64,000 bases of DNA, taken from positions 186,001 through 250,000 of the forward strand of contig JARFJB010001962.1 of assembly GCA_036346205.1 (NCBI GenBank), written 5' to 3'. The DNA is from Vesta saturnalis (lineage: Eukaryota > Arthropoda > Insecta > Coleoptera > Lampyridae). The notes under the pieces are model-generated. The model worked only from the letters and a program-made list of their open reading frames with translations. It did no database searches and was not told where the DNA came from. Made by a program: the position numbers and the translations under genes. Of the stretch, positions 11,300 to 23,033 are shown one piece after another; within the stretch, counting starts at the first letter, position 1; every line of letters starts with the position of its first letter.

Positions 11300-13080
11300 T
11301 TTGTTTACTCACAACGCTAATATTTTTACGTTCATTTAAAATTTAGAAGTTTAGTTATTTTGGATTACCTTCAAAGTTTATGAGTAATTGATTGGTTGGT
11401 GGAAACTGTTAATGAGAATTTCTCGATTTAAGCGTTTCCTATTTTGATTTTGGTAATAAGTCACTTTAAAAGAGATTTTAGATTAAAAAGTGACGTAAGT
11501 ATGAAGTAAGTCGTTGACCGATCAGCTGTTTAGTTTTGCACACGATAGTTTTGCAACTAGTCGCAACCTTTTGAAGTTTTTTTATAAGAATCATCTGATC
11601 AGCTGTCAACTACCCGGTTTTGCCAAAAGGTAAGCAGTTTGTTATTTGTTTGGGAATGAGCTGCGTAATTTCGAATTTAGGAATTAGCTACCGATTTTGT
11701 CGTTTATTAAATGTTAGGACTTAGATTTTTGATCGTGTTTGCTTAGTTTTGTTGTGTAGTATTTTTCGTGTCGAATTGAATAATTAATTACCGTATTGAT
11801 CAGTTATTTTTGATATTTGCGCCAATAATATTGATGTTCAAGTTTATCGAAATATTTAATGTTTAGTTTTATCATCGCATTTTGCGGTTTTTATATAAAG
11901 CTTAGGATTTCATTGAAGTTTGGGTGAACTTGGGGTAAACATTTTTGGAGTAGAATTTTCAGGGTTTTGAGTGAATATGATGGTTTTCTGTTAGACCATT
12001 ATTAAGATATTATATACCCACTAAATACGGTAGCTAAAAAAACTTTCCCCAATAACATATCTAAAGCACATGACAGTTCTTTTAACAGGATAAGAGAAAA
12101 GCGTGTTTTTTATGATGCACTCAAAAGATTTCCATATTCAAAAAACAGTTGCCAATATGAAAATTTGTTTCAGACAAAGCTAAACTTAAATTTCCTGTAG
12201 AATTATAATATGAAATAATATATAGGTGATTCTATTTGAAATAACAGAGGAAGACTTTGTGTAACCTATTTAGGGACACTCTTTATGTACGTCAATATTT
12301 TTAGGTCGTGAAGTTTTTCGTCACGAATAACTTTAACTCTATCATATTAACGGCGTTATCTTCCGTGCACGCAGTGGTGCAGGACCCTGTACAATATAGA
12401 GAAGCAATTCTTTGTTTTGATTTTATCCATTTAACCGTTGTAAATATTAAAAGATACTCGTATGGTGCGGTATTCAAGAAAATTATACTAAGTAAATAAA
12501 ACGAGAAATAGCAGTAAAAAGTTAATGTATAATTTGAATTGTTATTACCAATAAGTAACAGTTAGACGGATGACTGTCTTAATCTTTCATTTTATTTTGG
12601 AATTATTGTATTTTATAAACACTACTCAGCTATTCAAACTCACATTCCGAAATAAATTTCCGTATGTCGCTGGTAATTATACTTTATGGAGAAGTTAATT
12701 TGTCTTTGAAGTAAGGTAAGTACCAATTTGTTGTGTTTAACCGTGCATTTTAACATAATTGTATTGTTACCTTACTCTACTGTTAGCTAATGAATGAAAT
12801 TAGAAAATTTTTGCGTTTATGAACATAATAGTATGGTTTAGGTTTTAATACTTCCAGCATTGCGCACAATGATATTGCTAATCGCATTCGGCATAACTTA
12901 TTTTCCTACATATAGTATGTTAATTGGAACGTAATTTCAATTTATTATAAAGTCAACCAGCAGCTAGCAACATAACATTATGAAAAACAGGGAAATTTTA
13001 AAAGAAAGATCATAATTTAAAAATATTTAAAATATTTAAATATTAGGAAAATTGAATTAGAATGAAATTATCGTATATAA
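11300..13080. other. No recognisable gene
   Basis: AT-rich sequence with short frames only. The 63-codon frame at 12308-12499 has no family resemblance that I can see and no splice or promoter support. Confidence 0.5.
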
Positions 13081-13086
13081 TGCAAG

Positions 13087-13213
13087 TGGTAGGAATCTTA
13101 CCGGTAATTTTTGTCAGTCAGATCGCGAATAGTTATGAAGAAAATCAATTTTCTAAAGACAACATCCACGAGTGATTCTGACTGACAAAAACTACCAAAA
13201 GATTCCTACCACG
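13087..13213. mobile_element. Small hairpin MITE with about 37 bp inverted repeats
   Basis: The left arm (13087-13124) begins GTGGTAGGAATCTT and ends TTTTTGTCAGTCAGA. The right arm (13177-13213) is its near-perfect reverse complement, ending GATTCCTACCAC. The loop is about 50 bases. It is too short to code, so it is read as a non-autonomous DNA transposon or foldback element. No clear target duplication was seen. Confidence 0.55.
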
Positions 13214-13562
13214 AGTTGGATTCAGCAAGACAATCCAAAGAAAATACAGGAAGGTTTTTTTCGAAATGCAGTAGTTCATGAAATGTGTATGTGTATGTGA
13301 ATTGAATTTTTTCGAGGGGATGATCCTAGACGTGCATAAACGCGCAGCATACGTTTTCATAAACGCGGAGCGTATTTGGAGAATTCTGGTAATCTTTTAT
13401 TTTGCAAGCCGAGTAAAACGTCATCATCCGTCACGTTGAGTTGAAAATGAATATAACTGGTAAAATGTGTTTGATTGCATTACTTTATGCATTACCCAAA
13501 ACGATGGTAAGAAAATACATTTTTAAACAGATAGAGTCAAGGATCATTTCATAATCTCATAG

Positions 13563-14361
13563 AAGAGATGCGATTGACTGACACCCACAAATATATTAAT
13601 TATTTAAGAATGTCACCCATTCAGTGCGAAGAATTACTATCCCTACTTGGTGCAGATATTATTAGAGTGCATATAAGAGGGAGCCTATGAATACAGCCCA
13701 AAGACTTGCTGGTACGTTAAGGTAAATTAATTTTACATTTTTTTTTTAAATTTAGATTGGGAAAAACTACAGTTTCTCAGATTATAAGGGAAACATGTCA
13801 AGCAATTTGGCAAAATTTAAAAAACAAATCATTTTCTGAATTAAATGAGGCATACTGAACAAGAATTGCTAGCGAGTTTGAAGATTTATGGCAACTTCCT
13901 TATGTATAGTGATGGTAAACACATAATTATTCAGGTATATTATTTGTTGGGTGCATTTATCAAACTTCTTTGTAAATCTTGTTTTATAATTTTAGGCTCC
14001 ACGAAAATCTGGCTCCCAGTTTTATAACTATAAAGGTTCACATAGCATCATTTTAATGACGTTAGTTGATGCTAAATATAAATTTATTACTGTGGATATT
14101 GGAACCCAAGGCCGTCAAAGTGATGCTGGTGTATTTAGGTATTCAGATATTGGTAGGCAGCTACTTAATAATAGCAATAATGAAATGAATCTGCCACCAC
14201 CCAAAATCCTAGAATCGGGAGCAAATGCTACCCACTACTATGTGGTAGGTGATGCAGCTCTTCCTCTTACAGCAAACATCACGAGGCCCTATGCAGGAAG
14301 GTATTTGCCACAGTACAAAAAAAAAATTATTGTTCGAATATCGCGGGATTTAGCATCCTAA
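13563..14361 (+). pseudogene. PIF/Harbinger transposase, HARBI1-like, truncated
   Basis: An N-terminal segment reads YINYLRMSPIQCEELLSLL, followed by the helix-turn-helix-like FRLGKTTVSQIIRETCQAIW (about 13755). The next block has a GT-AG intron of 61 bases at 13935-13995 that joins IIIQ to APRKSGSQFYNYKGSHS. Then come LVDAKYKFITVDIG, GRQSDAGVF and YYVVGDAALPL, which carry the catalytic aspartates of the DDE nuclease in this family. After RPYAGRYLPQYK the frame stops, and the region with the third catalytic residue (normally just past the RLSRARR motif) is not recognisable. About 15 residues between TAQRLAGTLR and FRLGKTT are missing. Harbinger enzymes are cut-and-paste transposases that usually act with a Myb/MADF partner; one lies on the opposite strand at 17.9-20.2 kb. 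Confidence 0.8.
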
Positions 14362-14824
14362 AGGTCTTAAAAATCCCCATCCACTCGTATAAATAATGTT
14401 GCATTTCGTTTAAGGTCTGTTCGCGCTTATTCTGACATGTAAGGTCCACCGAGTGCGGGTAGTCATATGATAAAAATATATTGCACAACTGTAAACGATT
14501 ATCAGAACCGAGACCAGGTCAACAAAATTTCGTTTTGGATCTGTTTTACAAATTAATTATATCAATAATTTTCAATAAGAAACAAATTAGCTAGCAGTAG
14601 GCAGTACCCGAATGAAGTGTGAACAGTTTGGTTAATTGCGGAGGATCGTTTTTAGCCGACAGATCTCACTGCGTCAAAAGAGTCAAGACTGTAATTTGGT
14701 TATCGAAGCCACTTATAAATAACTGATTTTGTCATAAATAAATACACTGTATTGGATGTTAAAAATGAGATTTATTATTATTTAATAATAAAACCGATTT
14801 TAAAAATCTCAGTTTACAGTTTGT

Positions 14825-14826
<2 letters not shown>

Positions 14827-14900
<74 letters not shown>
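14827..14900. repeat. (TA)n microsatellite
   Basis: About 37 uninterrupted TA units between the Harbinger remnant and the next transposase. Confidence 0.97.
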
Positions 14901-14903
<3 letters not shown>

Positions 14904-15165
14904 AAACGAATGTAAACCTAAGTACAGCTACAGAGGTATATGTTATAGTAGATTGAGTACCAAGAACAGTAAGGGACGTTTACCGGTCGACATCGCTCAG
15001 CCTCCAATTTGGCCGGAGACCGGTACAACCCTCAATGTTCGTGATGCTCATACTATTTTTTGCACGATTGTATTAAATTTACCACAACTGAAATTATTTA
15101 ATATCTACTAAATAAACGAAAAGTCAAAAGTGACGCTTTAAATTCAAATGTTGGACATCTTATAA

Positions 15166-16651
15166 TTAAAAGTCATCATCTTCACTTTCACTATCATCTT
15201 CACTTGACTCTCCGACATTGATTACTAGAGGTTTTACCATTTCCTCAGCTCTTTTTTGAACGTCCCACCACTGGCTCATTTTCTTTTCAGCATGTAAAAT
15301 ACACTTTTGCTACAGTTCTCCAGTTACTTGGTTTAATGAATCCTTCCATAGCGATAAAACTTTCTCTGAAGCCCTGTCTTCCAACGTTTTTGTTGTAATA
15401 CTGTTTACAATTTGCCCATATTAACTCGATAGGGTTGAATTGGCAGTGATAAGGAGGCAAACGTAAAATTTGATGTCCCCATTGATGAGCGATTTCATCA
15501 ATTGCATATATTTTTGGAACTTGTAAATCCTTGGCAATTTGTAATAATTCCACTTTCAGCATAACATTCGAATGAGGAACGTGGTGTTTTCTTAAAAATT
15601 GAAGAAGATCTTCTTTCTTCCAACTACTTAAAGGTAATGTTTCTACTAATGTAGAATGATAACTGGCATTGTCAAGAATTATCAAACTTGGTTTTTCTAA
15701 ATTTGGTAAAAGCTATTCTTGAAACCATTTTTGAAATAAATCAGCGTTCATATTATCGTGGTAGTCTGCTGTCTTACTTTTACTGGAAAATACCAAAGAT
15801 GAATTAGGTATAAAATCATCCTTGTTGCCAGCACTCAGTACGATAAAACTAAAATTTGTTCGGTTAAAAATGCTTTTAACAAATCGGACTATTTTAATTA
15901 TCGTGTCCCTTCTCTTAGCGGTTTGTTTTTGTGCTTTTCAAATCATTATCATGCCATGATTTTCGAACGCTTCCTCGAGTAAAAATCCACGTCTCATCAA
16001 AAAGACAGGATTGTAACTAACTTCACAACTTTTATTAGCAAAATATTTTCGCAAAAATGTTGCTCGAGCACCAGCAACATGAACCTGCTCCATTAAACGC
16101 CTTTTTCCATCGTCAACTTTGAATTCACAACCAATTTTGTGTAACAATTGTTTCAAACTCGTTTTACTGAAGGTAAATATGTTATCTTCTTAAGTTCATT
16201 TTGGAGTTTTTCGATAGTAATATGTGAGCCTAAAATTAAACAGTGATTAATTCCATTTCAATAATAATTTCTGAATTATTTACCAGTTGCACGCATGGTG
16301 TAAATTTTTCGTTTCAAAACGTCTTTCACGTATTCGTCGACTTCGACTTCAAACGCAGCCTATGTTTTTGCGGTGAATCGGCGCCGATTTCCCAGATTCT
16401 AAAGTGATAGCCATTCTTGCCTTTGTCCGAGTTACGGTTTTCTCGGAAATGTCGCATGCGAGAGCAATTCGCTGCAACATAATATTACATAAATATAAAT
16501 TTAAATAGTGAAAATTATTAGCGTACCTGGATAATGGAAGTTAAAGGTAAACTTGGCCCCCTGTTATCGCGTTCCATCTCGAAATAATGCAGTATATTCA
16601 TTAACATTACTTGAGTTTGGCTTTTCATAGACCTTTTAATGACATTATTTG
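15166..16651 (-). pseudogene. Tc1/mariner-IS630-like DDE transposase with three small introns, disrupted
   Basis: On the minus strand, exons are separated by GT-AG introns of 59, 55 and 54 bases (16652-16710, 16472-16526, 16230-16283). The first coding exon reads NNVIKRSMKSQTQV, and the next joins as RIALACDISEKTVTRTKARM, a helix-turn-helix DNA-binding segment. After a frameshift come VDEYVKDVLKRKIYTMRATG and SHITIEKLQNEL. The catalytic part shows FDETWIFTRG (first Asp), IILDNASYHS (second Asp, about 15680) and RLPPYHCQFNPIELIWANCK (the Glu). The C-terminus is a highly acidic tail, SSEDDSESEDDDF, before the stop at 15166. At least three frameshifts and one stop (after LFQKWFQE) make it inactive. 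The family is common in aphids and other arthropods as uncharacterised DDE proteins. No terminal inverted repeats were found. Confidence 0.78.
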
Positions 16652-16710
16652 CTGCAAAATAAATAAATGCATTCAATCAATTGGAAATACATTTTGCATT
16701 ATAAACTTAC

Positions 16711-17140
16711 CTGGTAATAGTGAATATTAATAAGAATAGTTTTGAAAAAAACTGGTGTTTACAAATGCAATGGAGACTAATAAATTACGCAGCAAAAGAT
16801 AAATTATTATAACTACAAAACACGATTATAGGAAACGAAATACGAAGAATAATTTGAGATTAAATAGCCAAGAAGACATCTGGCAGCGTCATGCGCTTTG
16901 ACTTTAAAATCGACATACGTTTTTAGGTCCTGCATTTAAAATATATAGCAGACGTATATTATATAACCCGTCTTTTTGTAAGTGGGAACTTCGCACTAAG
17001 ATAAAGGGAAACATATGCATTTCACAGGAAGAATTATATCCCCATTTTTGAGTCCGCCATGAGACACCTCTCCCCGGCGCTACTATATATTTTTGTAATG
17101 AGGGAGCGGTACGATTTCAGTGGGATAAGTAAAATAACTA
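16711..17140. other. 5' flank of the transposase; no separate gene
   Basis: May hold the untranslated first exon of the minus-strand transposase, since an intact splice donor lies at 16709-16710. Nothing else is recognisable. Confidence 0.4.
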
Positions 17141-17345
17141 CTTTAGTTATTAAAAATTATTATTAATTTTATTAAATGCATAAATAAAAAGTTTGCCTCG
17201 AGTAGGATTTGAACCTACGACCTGTACTTTGCTAGAGTACCGCGCTAACCAACTGCACTATCGAAATTCAAGCCCCAATCGATGTAAATTTTGTCTTTAT
17301 GTATGTAAAACTGATGTAAATTCTAAATATAATGGGATAACAATC
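17141..17345 (-). mobile_element. tRNA-derived SINE (copy 1)
   Basis: The minus strand holds a tRNA-like head (17195-17268) with a polymerase III A box TAGTGCAGTTGG (17249-17260) and B box GGTTCAAATCC (17205-17215). A perfect 5-bp anticodon stem with 7-base loop CTAGCAA lies at 17224-17240, giving anticodon AGC, so an Ala-tRNA-like origin. The acceptor stem does not pair well, so it is not a functional tRNA gene. The AT-rich flank reading ATTAAAAATTATTATT and the body TTGGGGCTTGAA recur at 49.3 kb, and part recurs at 43.2 kb. Confidence 0.65.
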
Positions 17346-17436
17346 AAATTACTTATATTAATGGAATGTGCGCCTGCAATATCGCAAGGATTCACACATA
17401 CCAAAGCAACTTGACCATTATTAAATTATTATGTTC

Positions 17437-17530
17437 TTGTTATGAACGAATAAGTTCAAAGGTAAATATGTAAATAAAAATTTTTAATTTTTATTCTCAT
17501 ATTTACCTTTGAACTTATTCGCTCATAACA
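17437..17530. repeat. Palindrome sharing a TIR with the SINE-like element at 43.2 kb
   Basis: GTTATGAACGAATAAGTTC (start about 17437) reads on through AAAGGTAAATATG and is mirrored after an AT-rich loop by its reverse complement ending near 17530, with one mismatch. The arms are about 32 bp. The same arm sequence occurs at 43187-43220, directly in front of the SINE AT-rich flank. Confidence 0.65.
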
Positions 17531-17868
17531 AAAACTTATAACTACTTTAATATTTATATTCTTACAAATTGTACTTTGTCAATGACTGCACAAATATAAA
17601 TGGACAAACAACAAAATTGTTCATGATTAGTTCGCTTGAAAATTTTTAATAGTGTACTAAACTACAGTAAATAAATTATTTATTTGAACGTGAAACTTCT
17701 GTTAAATTTATAAATTAGTTAATAATAAAAATTTTAACACATCATTCAACAATCTGAAAGAAATTGTAAAATTTTATAATAAAATACACTAATTACCAAC
17801 TTTCGTGTTTTATTCTTAAACAGAACATACATAAACAATATATATTACATGTATTACTTTGCTCTATG

Positions 17869-20217
17869 TTAAATATATTTCTTTGCCGCATCATATGTTA
17901 GTGATAGAAGTTTTATTTCAAGTTCGGCTTTTTCCCTCTGTGGTAATATTTCCAATAGTTCTGTTATCCTCTGACATATTGGGTTTTGGGATTTGCCTGT
18001 ATTTACAGGAATATTATCAGTTGAAGATACTTTTTCTATTGCTTTTAATATGGTACTAGTGATTTGTTCATCTTTTCCAGTTTTATTTTTACCTGTAACA
18101 TAATAACATTAAGATGCTGTTTCATCTTGCTAAATATTATATTTTTTGTTGATATATTATGGCTAATCTTTTTAGTTTTTGAAAATTTCAATATACTACT
18201 TAATGTACTTACTTAAAAACAGAAACCACTCGGTCTATGAGGCAAAGTACTAAAATCTTGAAGATAACAAGTAAAACTTTTAATTACTTTGAATTACTTA
18301 CGTTTACACAAAGTGGGAGTAAGTTCAAAACCCTGATTTGTTTCGTTGCTATCCGATGTAATGGGGAGATACTATAACCTTAATTCAATTAAAAGGATTG
18401 AAAACGGGATGCATATGTGAAATTATAATTATGCTAACCAACGTTCAGTGTATACAAAATAAGTTTGGTTGGACTGCTACCCGTACCTCGGCTAGATAGT
18501 AGAACATGGCGCCAGGGCTAAAGGTTGGTAATTGGTGCAGAAGATAATAAATAGCCCATTCGGAACTTATTTAGTGTTGATTTACTAATACAAAGAAAGT
18601 TAGGTTAAAATGTTTAATGTCAGTTGAAGTGTTTTATATATAAGGTATTTACACTAGCTGATATGCAATTAATGAAATCAAACAATCTAATTATATAAAC
18701 TGTGAATGTGAAATGTGTGATTGGTCTATTTTGCTTGCTGTATGTATGTGTGTGAGCTTCTCCGGGAGATCTCTTACAAGTTTCGGTTAAATACTGCATA
18801 CAGTAGTAATTAAATGTGCTAGCTTATATAATTAAGTTAATCGGATGGATCTGACCTTAAGTACTTAGTTGCGTTAATAATGGTTTTGCTTCAACTAACA
18901 CGGTGATGGTATGAATGGGTGCTCTAGTGATGGTGATGTTGTGGTGGTGATAGGGTGTTGGTTAGCGGTGATGATTAAAGGTGGTGGTTAGTGGTTGCTT
19001 AGCGGTGTTAAAGGTGGTGGTTCCTGATGTTCTTAATTTTCTGGACCAACCAGTGGCAAATTTTATATCCCTGATTATGGGATTAGATAGATTTATGAAG
19101 AATGGCTACTATAATGAAAAAAGTAACGAGAAAAAAAAAGAAAAACCCTAAAATCGGTGTATTTTAGAATTGTTTACTTGTATTATAAATAGGCTTACCA
19201 AGGTTAGATTTGGGTTTTCTTTAAAATAACTAATTTAATTAAAGAAACTTTATTCTTGTTTTAGGTTGCCTATGCTTTGAGATAAAGCATTCCCTTCGTG
19301 GAAGATGATTATGAATTAAATAAACCTTGTGGTCCTAAAATGTTCAATATCTTATGATTAATTTATTAATAACATGAAATTGTCCTCACCAATAGTGATA
19401 TTTTTACTTAATTAGGTCAATAATTAGAATTTTATTATTTATTTTTAAGGATTGCTTGGATTATTTTTAAGCACACCTTTCTTTGGTAAATGTCTTTTGA
19501 CAGGAAAATAGAAATTCTCTTATCACAGAAGTCTGTACCCTTATCAGCAACCTTGTAAAAGCGGGATTTTTAATTTTAAATTGAGCACCGTTACAATACA
19601 AGGGACACACTTCCAGTGGAGTGGCTACTAATTGTCCTAAAACACCAAAACTAACAGTATATATTATTTTTTTGATAATAAAAATATTACGTTCTTGGTG
19701 CTACTGCATCACTTAGGAATGCCATGGCTTCAAAATGTTTCCTTATTTTCTTGTTTTTCTTAGCCGCACTCCCGATGGGGTATAGGTATCTAATTCCTTG
19801 TCTTTATATACTTATCACGTAGATTTTTCAATTTCTTTTCTAATATAGCAGCTGTTAGATCTGTGTTACCTACTCATCAAGTTTGTTTATTAGCATATTA
19901 TACTTTTATACATTTTTGTATTAAATTGCAAGTTGACACTTACCACCAAATTCAGTTACTATCTCCTCCCACAACTGATCTTTAATTAATTTTGTTCTTC
20001 GAATTAAAGGGAGCCTACGATACCAAAGCGCTGGACGTAAAGACGCAAATGAGATTAACAACTCCGATATTGTTACATCTGTGAAGCTAAAAATAGATGT
20101 TATAATTTAAGAATTAATTAATAACAAACAGGTAACCTACTTTTCTACCTCAGCTTGTACATTTTCTTCAAACATATCATGGGCGATGGAGAAAGACTCG
20201 GCAGTCGAATTATCCAT
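17869..20217 (-). pseudogene. MADF-domain (Myb/SANT-like) gene, four exons, probably frameshifted
   Basis: Minus-strand exons with GT-AG borders can be joined. Exon 1 (20217-20141) starts MDNSTAESFSIAHDMFEEN. Exon 2 (20086-19944) carries the start of a MADF domain: SELLISFASLRPALWYRRLP and LWEEIVTEFGG. Exon 3 (19869-19691) joins in frame as NTDLTAAILEKKLKNLRDKY, then SAAKKNKKIRKHFEAMAFLS in another frame. Exon 4 (18092-17869) ends ELEIKLLSLTYDAAKKYI and a stop. MADF domains bind DNA and occur both in host transcription factors and as the accessory protein of PIF/Harbinger transposons. Exon 3 needs one or two frame corrections, and the exon 3/4 join is out of phase, so I call it a pseudogene. 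Its convergent orientation to the HARBI1-like gene at 13.6 kb is suggestive. Confidence 0.68.
18898..19022 (+). repeat. GGTGRT-rich degenerate minisatellite
   Basis: About 120 bases composed of loosely repeated GGTGAT/GGTGGT/TAGCGGTG words, with strong G/T strand bias. It lies inside the large intron between MADF exons 3 and 4. Confidence 0.7.
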
Positions 20218-20752
20218 TGCTTCAATAACATAATGCTTGTTCACAACCGTTTACCATTCCACAACTGTCACAAAAGACCAACTATAAATTAAAAAAATAC
20301 AGTACGGCTAATAAATTACCTCTTCACCAGAATTCATCTTTTATAAATAGCTGTCTATATCCGTCAATAATTTACAATAACACTTATGTGAACAAACATA
20401 AATATTATAACCTCACTGTCAAAATGTCAAAAATGCTGCAATCCGTAAGTATTTCGACCCATTTCTATTTTCCAATCGTATAAAATCCGCAAAAAACTAA
20501 TCCGCCGTCCGCTGTTGTGAAAACTTACCTTTATAAACAATAATTATTATTAATACAGTTTATTGTTGAATTTTTTTACCTTTATTCTCACCTGTATTAT
20601 CGTAAGAACTTGCTCCTGAGATGAAAAGATTGCCAGTGTAATCAGATCCTAATTGGCTCAAATTCAAAAAATGCACTGTTTCGATTGGTTGGTAAATTTT
20701 GAGTTGGATTGTCATATATAATACGATAAGTACTCAAAAGTTATATCGTCAA

Positions 20753-20857
20753 TTTTTGTGGTGGTGGTGCCACGAATGATTGATCCACTTGCCTAAATAG
20801 GACGCATGAGTCCTATTTCCATTTGTATCAAGCATGAGTGATAAACCACCACAAAAA
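20753..20857. mobile_element. Candidate hairpin MITE, 13 bp ends
   Basis: TTTTTGTGGTGGT at the left is mirrored by ACCACCACAAAAA at the right. An internal palindrome, ATAGGACGCATGAGTCCTAT, sits in the middle. It could equally be a regulatory hairpin; no target duplication was identified. Confidence 0.35.
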
Positions 20858-20859
20858 GT

Positions 20860-23030
20860 TTGAACAGAAGAGTACGCATCGTATTCGGAGGACTATTGTA
20901 CGAACACACCCATTCTACACAAAAGTCGGGATTTATTTAATAAAATTTTCAAATTGTGAAGTAGATAGGTACCTTTAATTTAACTAATCCTACAATTAAT
21001 TAGTTTTCTATGTGATACCTGAACAATATAATAAACTAAAGATCTTCATTTGTTAAAAATTGTCACTGGAAAGACTAGTCCAATATTCGCTGCGATTTGG
21101 CACTAGTAGTACTATATGCCACATAATTCGATTTGGTTGGCGCAACCGAAAATCTGACACATGTATTGGCCAAAATGTCGTGTGAGTACAATAGTCACAA
21201 TAAATTAAAGAATTGTCAGTTTTTCTTCTCCAGAAATAGGCAAAAGTGATTTTGAAAACGTAAAAAATACGAGGTATTGATTTTTTACTATACCTACTGC
21301 ACACATATATTTAGTTTTGAATGAGAAATCGTGCTATAGTACAGATAATTACAAAATTTATGTTTTTTTTTGAATATATTGAAGTTTTAAATCGCAAATA
21401 TGTTTGTCGCATATTATAGGTATAATTGTTTACGTTTAATCTTTGTAGGAGAAATAAGTACAGAAAGTAGATTTTATTGCGGTAAATATCGAATAATTCT
21501 ATTTGTAGGAATGTGTGCGAATGTCGAGTCAGGATGATCTAACGACGCGATACGTTGAATTTAGATATGGAATTATAAGTAGACGACTGTGGTTTTAGTA
21601 TTATATTAAGTTAGGATTGATTTTCCAAAATACAGCGACAACGCAAACAGATCAGGTCACAATTTTTTTGCGTGATAACCTAATGTTGCAAGTTGGTGCC
21701 GTTGACGTATTTTCTAGATCGGGTGCACAAAAATTATTTCGGTTTTACCTTGCGCACGGTTTGAAGGAATTTTAGCTTTATGATTGGTTATGCTTCGTGG
21801 AGCTTAAAATGGTGAAGTGTGGAATAATCGGTAGATCATTAATTGAATGGCGAGCGACGAGTTAGGTTAAACCTCCCTCATGTTCGTGTGAATAAGGTAT
21901 ACAGTGGTGAAGTTTATCCCGTTTCGTGAAGCATATATTGTTGAAGAGTTTGCAGAATACACCTTATTTTAGTAATTATGTGCTCCCGGTGGATAAGAAA
22001 TTACGTAGAGGCTCGCTACCGGCAATCATATCCAGCCATCAGCTAATGCAGTAAAATTTAGGGTGTCGTGAGAAATATAATTGGTGGACAGCGGGCAACT
22101 ACGGTGGCGACAGTAGAAAGCGAGTTGGAGACCCGTATCATCCCTTTATTGTTTCTACTTTGGCATCCTGAAGGTGCAAGGTAAAACTATCCAAGCGCTT
22201 ATTGTTATTTTAGGTTAGAGTAAATATAAACGTTGTTTTGAGAAGATTATCGAATTTATTTTGTTGTCATATTTAAGTGTAATAAAATACGCGTCACCAG
22301 TATTATAACATGTACAAAAATACATGTTCATTTGTTATAGATATACTTACGAAATTAGCTACTCATTTATTCACGTATATCTTTAAATATTACATTTCTC
22401 TTGTTTAATGTTTAATGCTGGTAATATTTGTATGGTTTGTGATTATTTCTTATAAGGTATAATTATATATTCATAAATAAGAAAGGGTATGTGCCGCCAA
22501 TCTTGAGCTTTCGAAAGCGCTTTTGTAGTAGCAAAAGAAAGCAATAGTAATTTTGTGAAATTTTAAAGATTTATGAAGTGGTTTAGTTTCAAATCGTATC
22601 CAGCAATAAAATATTTTGCTTGATAAGTCGACATTGTTAATGAACTTGGACGAGTAATTGTTATTAAATAATTTAATAGACGTTTGCTAAAATTGAATTA
22701 TTAAGTTTCTGGAACAGTATACCGATGCTAGGGAGTTCATCTTTTCCTTGTATTATTTATGTGTGTGGTTCACGCATAGTGATTTGGCATGGCCGATTAT
22801 CAGATTTTAAAGTGACCTTATGTCAAGTCAGATAGCAACGAGGGTAGTTTTATTTACACTAAAAGTTAATTTCAATAGTGGAGAGATTTCTTTACCTAAA
22901 TTTAGTAACAATATACAAATTGGAATTTAGTAAAGAATTAAAAGTTGAAGTGCCGAATAGTTAGAGATATATTGTGGTGTTTTGGAGCATTACGTTACAG
23001 AATCGACTCAGGGAACCGTTAGTGGCTTTT
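20860..23030. other. No recognisable gene
   Basis: Mixed-composition sequence with short frames only. The stretch 21.8-22.2 kb is less AT-rich and could be an old element end, but I found no paired repeats and no protein motif. Confidence 0.45.
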
Positions 23031-23033
23031 AGT

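Noticed and set aside
12308..12499. 63-codon frame at 12.3 kb
   Set aside because: Length is expected by chance, and no domain, repeat or regulatory context supports it.
17195..17268. Functional tRNA-Ala(AGC) gene
   Set aside because: Pol III boxes and anticodon arm are good, but the acceptor stem does not pair and the block recurs with SINE-like flanks at 49.3 kb.
17193..17414. 73-codon plus-strand frame starting MPRVGFEPTT
   Set aside because: PRVGFEPTT is the well-known false translation of tRNA T-arm sequence read in reverse; here it is the tRNA-like SINE head.
21800..22200. Possible LTR or 5' leader of a retroelement
   Set aside because: Composition shifts and a TTGGTGGACAGCGGG word are suggestive, but no direct repeat partner or coding region was found.
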